This document shows, one piece after another, positions 17,730-27,255 of a stretch of 64,000 nucleotides of DNA (positions are counted from its first letter, which is position 1; each line of letters begins with the position of its first letter). Origin of the DNA: CAVPKN01 sp963832835 (lineage in GTDB: Bacteria > Chlamydiota > Chlamydiia > Chlamydiales > JAAKFR01); the NCBI GenBank assembly GCA_963832835.1, contig CAWHVD010000001.1, forward strand, positions 1,054,001 to 1,118,000, in the 5' to 3' direction. The position numbers and the translations under genes were made by a program. Under the pieces are notes generated by a model. The model was not told where the DNA came from and did not search any database. It worked only from the letters and a program-made list of their open reading frames with translations.

Positions 17730-17892
17730 ATACCATTTTCAGAAAATAAAGTCACAAATTGGCACTGTATAACACGCCATTTTTGAACGATCCTTTCTCG
17801 CTTAGGTGCAAAAACATAGGCTTCGAAATGATCATCCAAATCTGTCATGTTACCCAGTGCCACTTCATGGCTTTATTTTCTGGAAATGGTAT
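17730..17892. repeat. MITE A, full copy 1 (163 bp)
   Basis: Terminal inverted repeats of about 40 bases begin ATACCATTTTCAGAAAATAA and end with the complement of ATACCATTTCCAGAAAATAA. There is no transposase. It is the same length as copies at 18452, 33332 and 39752. Confidence 0.9.
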
Positions 17893-17962
17893 TATTAATA
17901 TTTTTTGATTATTAATCAAAACTGTATAAAAATTATTTGTGTTTTAAATTAATGGATATTTT

Positions 17963-18508
17963 TTGTATTACATATGTAATAAAATAAGCAATTGGATACA
18001 TGTGGCTTGCAGCAATCGTTATACACTTGAATCAATGCCATGCGAAATTTTTAATCCAATTTATTTTAGCTTAAGTTCTCAAGATATGAGATCTTTGAAA
18101 AAAGTATCTCGATTAATATCTAGAAACATAGAACAGGAAAAGGAAAAAAAATTTTCTCACATAAGGCATTTCAATACTCAGGGAAACGGATACGGAGGCG
18201 TCTCTCTTTTGAGAAATTTTCTAGAGAGTGCCCAAAGATGTGATGCTCTAGTAAGAATTTCTATCGGGCCTTATTGTGACGCGTTAATTTTATTTGAACT
18301 CGAGCAATTTCTAAACAATATTGCATACTTGGATTTTTCGGGGGCTACACTTCCTCCGCCGGTAGGGATGATCAATGCCGTGGTACTAATGAATTTGTTG
18401 CCTTCTGGTAAAAATTTGACGGAAATGATTTTTCCGATTTGTTACAGCCTAATACCATTTCCAGAAAATAAAGTCACAAATTGGCACTGTATAACACGCC
18501 ATTTTTGA
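17963..18508 (+). pseudogene. F-box/LRR-like gene truncated by a MITE
   Basis: The readable frame has a degenerate F-box (ESMPCEIFNPIYFSLSSQDM, then RSLKKVSRLISRNI), a middle with an LRR-like strand (NNIAYLDFSGATLPPPVGMI), and then runs into MITE A at 18452. The last 19 residues are read from the repeat. The original C-terminus is gone. The start is unsure: a TTG at 17963, or the ATG at 18034 just before the F-box. The fragment sits between two full MITE A copies, and its AT-rich composition resembles the other F-box genes in the window. Probably no longer functional. Confidence 0.65.
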
Positions 18509-18614
18509 ACGATCCTTTCTCGCTTAGGTGCAAAAACATAGGCTTCGAAACGATTATCCAAATCTGTCATGTCACCCAGTATCACTTCATGACTTTATTT
18601 TCTGGAAATGGTAT
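18452..18614. repeat. MITE A, full copy 2 (163 bp)
   Basis: Same orientation as copy 1 and nearly identical. Its left end lies inside the F-box/LRR fragment and its right end abuts a truncated element D, so the insertion is nested in older repeat material. Confidence 0.9.
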
Positions 18615-18676
18615 AAGGCGAAAATTGCCGACAAAAGCGCGGTTTTACGAGGAACAGGAGTTTTGCAGTTGGCTCT
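18615..18676. repeat. Element D, truncated copy
   Basis: This matches the right third of the element at 7609-7792 (GCGAAAATTGCCG, AAGCGCGGTTTTAC, GGAGTTTTGCA, TTGGCTCT). Its left part is missing where MITE A ends. It sits directly after the stop of the GGDEF gene, just as the full copy sits after the stop of astA. Confidence 0.6.
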
Positions 18677-18682
18677 AAAAAA

Positions 18683-19585
18683 TCAATTTTTCATGTGGGT
18701 GCTGTGAGAGATGCGCTTGGCCTTATATAGCTCTTCGTCAGCTTGCTGAAAGAGCTCATCGAGAGTTCCCTCCTGTAGCCCATCGAAATAGACTTTACCA
18801 ATGCTAAATGCGATGCGATAGGGTTCATGGATTTTATTGTTATAGGTTTCTACACGCTCGAGCAAGAGGTTTTGAAGGTAATCCCCATTTTCCAAGCTTG
18901 AGTTGATCACGACGATCCCAAATTCATCTCCGCCTATCCTGCCGATAATGTCATGCCGCCTAAAAGAGGAACGCAAGCACTTGGCCATATCGATTAGGGC
19001 TCTGTCGCCTACAAGGTGGCCGTATGTGTCGTTGATGTGCTTTAAATAGTCGAGATCGACAAAAAAGAGGTGGAATCCCTTTTTCGTGCGACGTGAAAGA
19101 GAGAGTTGTTGTTCTAGGAGCGTTAGGAAACCACGTCTGTTATATAAACCGGTTAACTCATCGGTGAAGGAAAGAGCTTTTAAGCTTTCGTGCAAGCGAT
19201 GGCGTTCGATGGCATGATGAATGATCCGAGAAAGGAGGGCTGGTGTCAGGTCGGCTTTAGGGAGATAATCTTGAGCACCCAATTTGATCGTTTCACGTAC
19301 GATATCCTCATGAGATGCGCCACCCACAATTAGGATGGGGATTGAAACTGCCCTTTTTTGAACTTCCAAAAAGGTGTCTATGCCCTGACTATCAGGGAGA
19401 TACAAGTCCATGATGATCAGATCAAATGATTTATCTGTAAGAGTCTGAAGGCCCTCTTTTAAGGATTTAGATATTAGGATGTTAGGCTCAATGTCCCTAG
19501 CTTGTAATTTGTTTAATGCATTAGTTAGGAAAAAGATATCATCGGGATCGTCTTCGATAATCAAAAAGTTTAGTTGTTCTATCAT
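18683..19585 (-). CDS. Response regulator-diguanylate cyclase (REC-GGDEF)
   Basis: The 300-residue protein has a receiver domain (residues 1-125; acidic pocket LIIEDDPDD, phosphoacceptor Asp in DLIIMDLYLPDS, Lys in DYLPKADL) followed by a GGDEF domain with DELTGLYNRRGF, DLDYLKHINDTYGH and an intact RIGGDEFGIV. It should make cyclic di-GMP from two GTP when phosphorylated. No histidine kinase, EAL or PilZ partner is in the window. The gene stands alone on the minus strand between repeats. An RxxD inhibitory site five residues before GGDEF (RRHD) may be present. Confidence 0.9.
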   Translation of the reverse strand: MIEQLNFLIIEDDPDDIFFLTNALNKLQARDIEPNILISKSLKEGLQTLTDKSFDLIIMDLYLPDSQGIDTFLEVQKRAVSIPILIVGGASHEDIVRETIKLGAQDYLPKADLTPALLSRIIHHAIERHRLHESLKALSFTDELTGLYNRRGFLTLLEQQLSLSRRTKKGFHLFFVDLDYLKHINDTYGHLVGDRALIDMAKCLRSSFRRHDIIGRIGGDEFGIVVINSSLENGDYLQNLLLERVETYNNKIHEPYRIAFSIGKVYFDGLQEGTLDELFQQADEELYKAKRISHSTHMKN

Positions 19586-19660
19586 TTTTTAGCTTTGTAG
19601 AAGGCTTTGCATACAAAGAATATTGTACTCCTTATAGAATGCTGTGTAAAAGGATTTTTT

Positions 19661-19722
19661 AGCAACTATTGAGGTAACCCATCTTACCTAGAGTATTCTG
19701 GCGGCTTATAAATAGTCTCAAT
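19661..19722. repeat. Element B, short form
   Basis: A shortened family B copy of about 60 bases. It has AACTATTGAGGTAACC at one end and GGCGGCTTATAAATAGTC at the other, and shares CCTAGAGTA with the remnant at 31858. It encodes the last 13 or so residues and the stop of the ABC transporter gene at 19684-21435. Confidence 0.65.
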
Positions 19723-21435
19723 ATTCACAAGTTTTTGCAAATCAAACTCATTTTTAATGATACCTTGATCGATTTGCCATAGATAAAAGTCTTTAACCAG
19801 TTTTTGATCGATAGTTTGGTTCTGAGCTAAAAGTGGGAAAGTCAATTGCCAAGCCTCCTGTTGCCAAGCAATGGTTTTGGAGCTGCGGTCAGGATTGTGT
19901 TTTAGATAGCATTCAAAAGCTTCATCGGGATAGGTCTTACAAAAATCGATACTTTTTTGTAGGGCCCTTTGGAAGGGAATGGTAAATGCGCTCGACCCGT
20001 GATAGGTATCTGCGTTGGCGAGCACAATCATCTCGTAATAGCGAGGAACTCCCAATTCTTGGGTTTTAAATGTTTTGGTTTCGATACCTAAGGATCTAAG
20101 TTGAGCAGGTTCGATGTTCCAAAAACCTCCAAAGATAAAGTCGACGCTCTTCGTGCACATAGCTGAAACTAAGTCAACGCTCACATTTTTTTTCTCACTC
20201 GGCTGGATCTTTCCATAATTGAGCAGAAAATTCAAAAAGTCTATATCGGGCAGACCAATGCAATATCCAAAAGATGTGCCACTTAATTGCTGAGGTGCCG
20301 AAATGGCCAGGTCTTCTCGGTAAGTTAATCCACATAAGGGCTCTTTGATCAAAAGAGCGACCATTTTAAGCTGGGCCCCTCGCTCACAAGCTTTTAGGGT
20401 CCCTGGCATATGGTTGATGAGTAGATCGGCACGACGCGAAACAAGATAGGAAATGCCTCCACCCCCATCGTGATTTTTTTGGATCTTGAGCGCGATTCCC
20501 TCCTCGGAGAAAAATCCCTTTTCTAAACCCACATAAAAAGGTACATGATTGGGATTAGGAAGCCAGTCGAGCATCAGGCGAGTCTGGGGCCCATCTTTCT
20601 TCAGCTGGTCGCAACCAAAGAGAAACAGTCCCATACAACCAATGAGCAATGCAAAAGCAGTTTTAAAAGGGACGTTCCACTTGCGCGGGGGAAGTGCAAT
20701 TTTTTCACAGCCGAGAATGAACAGATAAAGGGAGGTGCTGATCATGGTTAAGCAGAGTAAAGCTCCAAATGTGATTTCGAGATCGGTGTTCCGTCGGCTT
20801 TCTAGCATCAGGACACCCAAGCCATTTTGTGCTCCGGCCCATTCGCCAGCGACAGCGCTCACTCCGGAGATGGCTGCCGAGATTTTGAGGCCTGAGAAAA
20901 TATGGGGCAGAGCCCATGGAAGGCGGAGTTTGAAAAAAGTTTGCCAAGAGGTGGCTTGGTTCGCATGGAAAAATTCGATCAGGTCTTCTGGAGTAGAGCG
21001 CAGTCCTTGATAAATGTTGAGAGTTAGCGGAAAAAAAATCATGAGGGCTGTGGGAATGACAATTGCGGTGAAGCCCCAGCCAAACCAAATGACCATAATG
21101 GGAGCCAGCGCAAACATCGGAATGCACTGGACCATGATGAAAAGAGGTTGAAGCAAAGAGCGCGATCTCTCATAGCGCATCATGGTCCATGCTAGAGGGA
21201 AGGATGCCGAGAGAGCGAGCAAAAAACCAAAGCACATCTCTTTAACTGTCACTAGCGTATGCATCAAAAAGCGGCTCCGAATTTCCCAGAGCGTTCTAAA
21301 GATTGCAGATGGAGCTGGTAGCACAAATAGCAGATGGGGGAAGGATCTGGCAGACCATTCCCATAGGAGCAACAGGAAAGTCATGCTGATGAGGAATGGA
21401 CTTATCCGGGTTGGGAGTATTTTTTTTCGAGACAT
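19684..21435 (-). CDS. Fused ABC permease and NMT1/THI5-like binding protein (thiamine-precursor uptake type)
   Basis: One 583-residue chain joins two parts. Residues about 1-255 are a BPD-type permease with about six TM segments and the EAA-like loop (ATSWQTFFKLRLPWALPHIF), as in SsuC/TauC/ThiX. After a hydrophobic stretch ending at a lipobox-like LFLFGCDQ, residues about 275-570 form an NMT1/THI5-like substrate-binding domain (LMLDWLPNPNHVPFYVGLEK, ISYLVSRRADLLINHMPGTL). The likely ligand is a pyrimidine thiamine precursor (HMP or a formyl derivative), as for ThiXY (inference). No ATPase gene adjoins it. The final residues IETIYKPPEYSR are read from element B. Confidence 0.85.
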   Translation of the reverse strand: MSRKKILPTRISPFLISMTFLLLLWEWSARSFPHLLFVLPAPSAIFRTLWEIRSRFLMHTLVTVKEMCFGFLLALSASFPLAWTMMRYERSRSLLQPLFIMVQCIPMFALAPIMVIWFGWGFTAIVIPTALMIFFPLTLNIYQGLRSTPEDLIEFFHANQATSWQTFFKLRLPWALPHIFSGLKISAAISGVSAVAGEWAGAQNGLGVLMLESRRNTDLEITFGALLCLTMISTSLYLFILGCEKIALPPRKWNVPFKTAFALLIGCMGLFLFGCDQLKKDGPQTRLMLDWLPNPNHVPFYVGLEKGFFSEEGIALKIQKNHDGGGGISYLVSRRADLLINHMPGTLKACERGAQLKMVALLIKEPLCGLTYREDLAISAPQQLSGTSFGYCIGLPDIDFLNFLLNYGKIQPSEKKNVSVDLVSAMCTKSVDFIFGGFWNIEPAQLRSLGIETKTFKTQELGVPRYYEMIVLANADTYHGSSAFTIPFQRALQKSIDFCKTYPDEAFECYLKHNPDRSSKTIAWQQEAWQLTFPLLAQNQTIDQKLVKDFYLWQIDQGIIKNEFDLQKLVNIETIYKPPEYSR

Positions 21436-21514
21436 GCAGAAATTCTAATCTCCCTTATAACGAGGGTCAAGCGAAAATGCAGAAATTAAAAAATAAATTA
21501 ATTACAATAGAACT

Positions 21515-22900
21515 ATGTCTCACAGAATTGAATCAGACAGCATGGGCGAGATGGAAGTACCTGCTGAGGCTTATTATGGAGCCCAAACGGCACGTTCTCT
21601 CATTTATTTTAATATTGGTGGAGACAAAATGCCTGATGCAGTCATTCAGGCCTATGGTCTGCTCAAGAAATGCGCCGCAGAAACAAACGCTGAGCTTGGA
21701 AAACTCTCAGAAGAGAAAAAGGCGTGGATTACAGTCGCAGCTCAAGAAGTCGCTGAAGGGAAGTTAAATAATCATTTTCCGCTCAGTGTTTGGCAAACCG
21801 GTAGTGGGACCCAGACCAACATGAATGCCAACGAGGTCATTGCCAATCGTGCCATTGAGATTGCAGGAGGGGTGCTGGGCAGCAAAAAGCCTGTCCACCC
21901 CAATGATGATGTCAATCTCTCTCAGTCTTCCAATGACACGTTCCCCACAGTGATGCATATCGCAGCTGCGCGCGCGCTCACCTATGACCTACTTCCCAAG
22001 GTTCGCACTCTGCGCGATACCCTTACCCAAAAGAGTCAGGAATTCCACAAGATCATCAAAATCGGCCGCACCCACCTGATGGACGCCGTCCCCATCACCT
22101 TAGGGCAAGAATTTTCAGGTTATGCCGAACAGCTAAACCAAGATATCAGAAGGCTAGAATCCGCTCTTCCCGACCTGCTGGAACTAGCGATAGGAGGCTC
22201 GGCTGTGGGCACAGGCCTCAATGTGCCTGCAGGTTTTGCACAAAGGGTAGTCCAGCTCATCGCCCATGCAACAGGTCTTGCCTTTATACCGGCTGCCAAC
22301 AAATTTGCCGCTCTTGCATCTCATGATCCACTCGTAGCCGCTCACGGCGCTATCCGCACGTTGGCCGGATCCCTCATCAAAATTGCAACCGATCTGAGCT
22401 GGCTCGGCTCAGGTCCCCGCTGTGGTTTGGGTGAAATCTATTTCCCTGAAAACGAGCCCGGTTCTTCCATTATGCCCGGTAAAGTAAACCCTACTCAATG
22501 TGAAGCCCTGACAATGGTGTGCGTCCATGTGCTAGGAAATGATCAGGCTATTACGATTGCAGGCACGCGCGGCAACTTTGAGCTCAATGTTTTCAAGCCG
22601 GTGATCATCTTCGATTTCCTCGACTCGTGTGAGGTTCTGAAAGGTGCGCTCGGTTCATTTAACCAATATTTCGTCTCGGGCATTAGGCCCAACGAAAAGC
22701 GCATCGCCGAGCATCTCAACCATTCCCTCATGCTTGTAACGGCATTGACCCCCGCCATCGGCTACGACAAAGCAGCGCAGGTGGCCCACAAAGCCTACCA
22801 CGAGCATCTGACCCTTAAGCAAGCATGTCTAGATCTGGGTTACCTCTCTGACACCGAATTTGATGCTATCGTGAGGCCCGAAAAGATGATCGGGCAGTAA
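21515..22900 (+). CDS. fumC: Fumarate hydratase, class II
   Basis: The 461-residue protein is a complete class II fumarase, interconverting fumarate and malate in the TCA cycle as a homotetramer. Signatures include EYYGAQTARSL-like YYGAQTARSLIYF, GSGTQTNMNANEV, SQSSNDTFPTVMH, KIGRTHLMDAVPITLG, and the fumarase loop GSSIMPGKVNPTQ with the catalytic Ser. The start at 21515 (MSHRIESDSMGEMEVPAEAY) gives the standard length. It converges on the large WD40 gene, 48 bases away. Confidence 0.97.
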   Translation: MSHRIESDSMGEMEVPAEAYYGAQTARSLIYFNIGGDKMPDAVIQAYGLLKKCAAETNAELGKLSEEKKAWITVAAQEVAEGKLNNHFPLSVWQTGSGTQTNMNANEVIANRAIEIAGGVLGSKKPVHPNDDVNLSQSSNDTFPTVMHIAAARALTYDLLPKVRTLRDTLTQKSQEFHKIIKIGRTHLMDAVPITLGQEFSGYAEQLNQDIRRLESALPDLLELAIGGSAVGTGLNVPAGFAQRVVQLIAHATGLAFIPAANKFAALASHDPLVAAHGAIRTLAGSLIKIATDLSWLGSGPRCGLGEIYFPENEPGSSIMPGKVNPTQCEALTMVCVHVLGNDQAITIAGTRGNFELNVFKPVIIFDFLDSCEVLKGALGSFNQYFVSGIRPNEKRIAEHLNHSLMLVTALTPAIGYDKAAQVAHKAYHEHLTLKQACLDLGYLSDTEFDAIVRPEKMIGQ

Positions 22901-22948
22901 CATCGTCAAGCTTAAGTCTCTTTCTTGAAGATCGTTTGATGGATGCAC

Positions 22949-25900
22949 CTATCTCCACAGCTTGATGGTGTAGTCATCGGATCCACTGACGAGAGTACCA
23001 TTCGGAAGTACAGCCAGAGCATAAACCGGTTTTGTATGCCCCTTAAGGGTGCGTAGGCATGAGCCCGTCTTCGGATCCCACAGCTTGATGGTTTTGTCCC
23101 TAGATCCACTGGCGAGAGTCCCATCCGCAAGCGTCGCCAGAGCATAAACCCACTCTGTATGCCCCTCAAGAGTACGTAGGCATGAGCCCGTCTTCGGATC
23201 CCACAGCTTGATGGTGTTGTCCAAAGATCCGCTGGCGAGAGTGCCATCCGCAAGCACCGCCAGAGCCTTAACCGAGTTTGTATGCCCCTCAAGAGTACGT
23301 AGGCATGAGCCTGTCTTCGGATCCCACAACTTGATGGTGCGGTCAAAAGATCCACTGGCGAGAGTACCATCCGCCAGCTCCGCCAGAGCACTCACCAGGC
23401 TTGTATGCCCCTTAAGGGTGCATAGACATGAGCCCGTCTTCGGGTCCCAGAGCTTGATGGTGTTGTCATTAGATCCACTTATGAGAGTACCATCCGCAAA
23501 CACCGCCAGAGCCTCAACCGGGTCTGTATGCCCCTTGAGGGTGTGTAGGCGTGAGCCCGTCTTCGGGTCCCACAGCCTGATGCCGTCGTAAGATCCACTG
23601 GCGAGAGTCCCATCCGCTAGCACTGCCAGAGCCAGCACTGCCAGAGTCGGCCTCGCCAGAGCAAGATCAGTATACCCCCCGATGACAAGTAGGCATGAGC
23701 CCGTCTTCGGATTCCACAGCCTGATGCCGTCGTAATATCCGCTGGCGAGAGTCCCATCTGCCAGGATCGACAGATTCATAATACCTGGACCCCCCTTGAG
23801 GGTATTCATCACTTCTAGTGAGATGTGGTTGAGCTTGACTTGGGGGGAATCTTTGCAATCGATCTGAGCTAAACAACCTGCTTTTATGGTGACTTCTCCT
23901 AAGGGTGGGTTATGTTTGGCATGACAAGTCTTGAGTGAAAGTGCGCGCACATGTATCGCCTCGAGCCTAGGACAGCGATTGAGGATGAGATGCTCTAACC
24001 GAGGAAATTCCACTAGGGGACTCCATGCCCATCCCTTAATTTGGGTAATACTAGTAGCGGTAAGGTTAAGCTCTTTAAGAGAGATGCAGGTCTGGAGGGC
24101 AGAAAACACCCCATCATCGATTCCGCTGCAGTAACTTAAGTCCAAGCATTCCAAACCGGGATGCAAGAAAGGTGCAAGCAAAGCAGAAGTTAAACTTGTG
24201 CAGTGATGCAGGATCACCACATGGGGTTTCTGCTCATATGCTTGAGCTCCAAGAGCTTTTAAAATAAGCGCTTGCCGGTTAACTTCCACATTCTCAAAAT
24301 TAGCACGGATCGTGATTTTCCCAGGCCGGCTAACAATATCAGCATGTGCGCTACAGCGTGCTAACAGCGTAGCAAAGAGCTCTCCACGAGCTTTTTGGGG
24401 GGTATAAGCTTGTTGCTTTACAATTTCGTCGTGGGTAGGGATTTTCCCTAGGCAGGCTTTGTGGTACTGAACGGAGGTCAGGGAACTTTCTTGAGTACGC
24501 GATGTCGCTTGCTTGAGATCTTTAGCCTGATTATACGCTTTATAGACAAAGGCACCGATATTCTCTTCGCGGATACTGATGAGTTCTTTGAGCAAATCCC
24601 CTGCCGTTAACTGGGGCATGCGGCTAATGAGGTTTTGGAGCTTCCAAAATTGTAGATCGAGGGTCGCTAAGGCACCTTTGCGAAACAAAATCGTAGGAGT
24701 AAAAGCGTTGTTGGGCTCTTCTGTATAGAGCTTTTCTTGTTCTTCTGGGGAAAACAGAGCTGTATACTCTTTTTCCTTCTCGATCACATCTTCAATCCAA
24801 CTATCGAGAATAGCGGAGCTGTCAAGAGCTTTAAAGGCTTGCAGGACCTCAGAATCCAGAGGAGTAGAGAGAGGATGCATAAAGAAAAGAGCAGAGCAGA
24901 ACTGTACCGTACGAGAACCCCACTCTTTGGTCAGCGGCTCTACAAAGCAGATATCATTATCTACGCAGTAGAGCATTCCGTTGTCGAGAACGTAGTTCGA
25001 GATTCTGCCATCCCCAGGGCGTGTCAGGATGGCAGCGAGGAGCATGCGCGTCAATTGTTTGATTTCGGGCTTCTGGTTTTCCCAGTAAGAGCCCGGGATG
25101 GTCTCGGAGATCAGGACAGGGTAGCTTTTGCCTTTCACATCGAATCGGACAAGCGTGCTTGCCGGGGTAAGCTTGCCGGCAATACGTGAAGTAAGACTGA
25201 AGATGGCATATTCCATAAGGGGATGGGCAGGCTTCTGCTTGAAGTGGAAGCCTCCTGCTGCGCAGACATTGTGAGCGCAGTTTTTATATTGGGGCTTAAT
25301 ATTTCCATTAACATCGAGGATGTTAAAGGCCGGTTTGAGATAACCGGAGAAGAAGGGCGCTGTGATTTTGACAGGAGTTTTAAAAGGCGCCATGAGGTTT
25401 TTGAGGGCATGATGGAAAGTTTTGAGTCGATAGCTCTCGAAATAACCTTGTGTCTGCGCGCAGCTCAGTAAATCCTCGTAGGGTGTTTGAGAGTAAAATG
25501 GACAAAGAACAAGCCAGTAGCACTTTTGGAGAGCTAAAATTTCAGAGTTCCGCAGAGGAATGTAGCTTGGATGAAATCTAATGCTCGCCTCCTCTTTTTG
25601 CTCGCGATAGGCCAGATGCAAACGGAGGCGGATCTTATAAAGAGCAGTGACACATTCTTTGAGAAGGAGGCGGCTTGCAGATGTAAAGTTAGGAAGCTCA
25701 TCAATGATATCGAGGGTATTAGTAGCTAAGATCCCATGATAAAGAGCCAGATCGCTGAGAAAGAGGTTTAGTAGCTCAACATACTGTTTTTTGATGTTGG
25801 GAAATATAGAACATGTTTTCCAGAGCTCTTTAAAATCTTGATGGCGGACCTTCAAGAAGGTGGAGGCTCTTTCTTCTTTAGGAAGTAATACTTTGAGATG

Positions 25901-27076
25901 CTCTTGGTAGCTGGCAAACAAATCGGGAGTGCTCTTTGCCAGGCTGATGGTTTTTAGGACCGTATGGGCAATATCTCCCGGATCTGTCACACTCTTTTTT
26001 TGCAATGCAGCCATATGGGCAGGGGTTTGGATGAGGCGCTCTTCTTGGTTAGGAGAGTTGTCAATATGAAGACCCGAAGGATTTTTTCTATGGATGCAGG
26101 TGAATACAAACTCAAATCGCGCCGTTTCTCCCAATGCAGCGATCTGCAGATGGAGAATTTCGACTAAAGCCTTGAAGTAGGGATCTTGCCTTTCGACAAG
26201 GATCATGAACTCAAGATCGGAGTAGGGGCAAATCTCTTCCCGTGCCGTCGATCCCATCGCACGGATGTCATACCCACAAGGAGGTTTACCCAAAATAAAG
26301 AAAGCATCTTCAACGAAGATGTTGAAAAATTTTTGGAAGGCTTGAAAGATTTTCTTTTGAAAGGCTCTGACATCGGAACATTCTTGATTGAAATGCTTTC
26401 TATAGAACTGAAAGGCTTCCCAGTAGCGCTGCGTAATGGGTGCAAGTGGCTTAAATGGTGTAGTCTCATAGTGCAAGATGGCCTCATAACAAGCAGCGTA
26501 GCGCTCCTGATTGTAAGCTGAATTAAGCCTTTTTGTGGCTAGCTCATAAAAAGGGCGGAGATCCTCCTTAGTTGCACCTAAGCGTGCAAAGGAGGCAATA
26601 TGATCTAAATAATTAGAGAGTGTTTCAGTAGAGGGCATAGAGTTAGGCAGCAGGCTATTTAATCGGCTGCGCAGGAAATGGATAAAGAGCTGAGAGGCTA
26701 AACGGTGTACTTCCTCAGTTGGGCGGATTTGCAGAGCCTTAGCGTAGCAATGCATGGCATCCTCATATTCTGCTTTTTGTGTATACCAATCTGCCATCCG
26801 GATAGCCAATTTATGTTGGCAGTCAATGAGTTGAGCAGAGCGATTCAAAAGATGAGGCAAGTTGTGGATCAGCAGCTCGAGGTTTTCGAAATAGGGAAAC
26901 AACTTAAAAAGATACGTGTAGCACGTTTCTGGGTCTGCATCGGTGTTAAACAAGAATAGGAGCTTGTTTAGAGCTCCCTCATAGTCCTGAGCGTCAAAGT
27001 ACCGTTGGAGTGGGTCAAATGAGGTAGACAAGAGAATGCCGGGCGAAAACGAAGAGGGAAGGGTTGCGTTAATCAT
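22949..27076 (-). CDS. Giant multidomain protein: NTase-like, kinase-like, LRR and seven-blade WD40 (candidate effector)
   Basis: The start at 27076 (MINATLPSSFSP) is chosen because the paralogue at 27909-31769 begins identically; the product is 1375 residues. Residues about 20-230 are helical and TPR-like (YEDAMHCYAKALQIRP). At about 270-300 lies a nucleotidyltransferase-type site, GSTAREEICPYSDLEFMI. A later segment is kinase-like: FHFKQKP, a following MEYAIF Glu, RPGDGRISNYVLD (Asp and Asn spaced as in a catalytic loop) and VDND. LRR-type repeats follow (LECLDLSYCSGI, LKELNLTATSITQI). The last ~300 residues form seven WD40 blades (GTLASGS, TIKLWDPKTGS). No signal peptide is seen. The mix of eukaryotic modules suggests an effector acting in the host; the activities are inference. 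Confidence 0.75.
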   Translation of the reverse strand: MINATLPSSFSPGILLSTSFDPLQRYFDAQDYEGALNKLLFLFNTDADPETCYTYLFKLFPYFENLELLIHNLPHLLNRSAQLIDCQHKLAIRMADWYTQKAEYEDAMHCYAKALQIRPTEEVHRLASQLFIHFLRSRLNSLLPNSMPSTETLSNYLDHIASFARLGATKEDLRPFYELATKRLNSAYNQERYAACYEAILHYETTPFKPLAPITQRYWEAFQFYRKHFNQECSDVRAFQKKIFQAFQKFFNIFVEDAFFILGKPPCGYDIRAMGSTAREEICPYSDLEFMILVERQDPYFKALVEILHLQIAALGETARFEFVFTCIHRKNPSGLHIDNSPNQEERLIQTPAHMAALQKKSVTDPGDIAHTVLKTISLAKSTPDLFASYQEHLKVLLPKEERASTFLKVRHQDFKELWKTCSIFPNIKKQYVELLNLFLSDLALYHGILATNTLDIIDELPNFTSASRLLLKECVTALYKIRLRLHLAYREQKEEASIRFHPSYIPLRNSEILALQKCYWLVLCPFYSQTPYEDLLSCAQTQGYFESYRLKTFHHALKNLMAPFKTPVKITAPFFSGYLKPAFNILDVNGNIKPQYKNCAHNVCAAGGFHFKQKPAHPLMEYAIFSLTSRIAGKLTPASTLVRFDVKGKSYPVLISETIPGSYWENQKPEIKQLTRMLLAAILTRPGDGRISNYVLDNGMLYCVDNDICFVEPLTKEWGSRTVQFCSALFFMHPLSTPLDSEVLQAFKALDSSAILDSWIEDVIEKEKEYTALFSPEEQEKLYTEEPNNAFTPTILFRKGALATLDLQFWKLQNLISRMPQLTAGDLLKELISIREENIGAFVYKAYNQAKDLKQATSRTQESSLTSVQYHKACLGKIPTHDEIVKQQAYTPQKARGELFATLLARCSAHADIVSRPGKITIRANFENVEVNRQALILKALGAQAYEQKPHVVILHHCTSLTSALLAPFLHPGLECLDLSYCSGIDDGVFSALQTCISLKELNLTATSITQIKGWAWSPLVEFPRLEHLILNRCPRLEAIHVRALSLKTCHAKHNPPLGEVTIKAGCLAQIDCKDSPQVKLNHISLEVMNTLKGGPGIMNLSILADGTLASGYYDGIRLWNPKTGSCLLVIGGYTDLALARPTLAVLALAVLADGTLASGSYDGIRLWDPKTGSRLHTLKGHTDPVEALAVFADGTLISGSNDNTIKLWDPKTGSCLCTLKGHTSLVSALAELADGTLASGSFDRTIKLWDPKTGSCLRTLEGHTNSVKALAVLADGTLASGSLDNTIKLWDPKTGSCLRTLEGHTEWVYALATLADGTLASGSRDKTIKLWDPKTGSCLRTLKGHTKPVYALAVLPNGTLVSGSDDYTIKLWR
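22955..23790 (-). repeat. WD40-coding tandem repeats, seven units of ~123 bp
   Basis: Seven units encode the propeller of the upstream protein. Five or six are nearly identical in DNA (each carries GAGCCCGTCTTCGG and CAGCTTGATGGT on the plus strand). The unit nearest 23600-23680 carries a slippage-like extra stretch (CTGCCAGAGCC copies). Confidence 0.85.
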
Positions 27077-27255
27077 AAAATGGCCTTCGTGAGGAACGAG
27101 CCAGGGTACGCAAGTTTCCAATAAAAGTCTGTAGCTATTGAGCTAGCTAAAAAAAACTAAGGAGTCTCAACTGAGGTTCCTAGCATTTGAGTGCTGATTA
27201 GCAAACTAACTCCCGAAAAACCCTCCCGGCCGCCTCAGTCCTGCAATTCCCTCGG

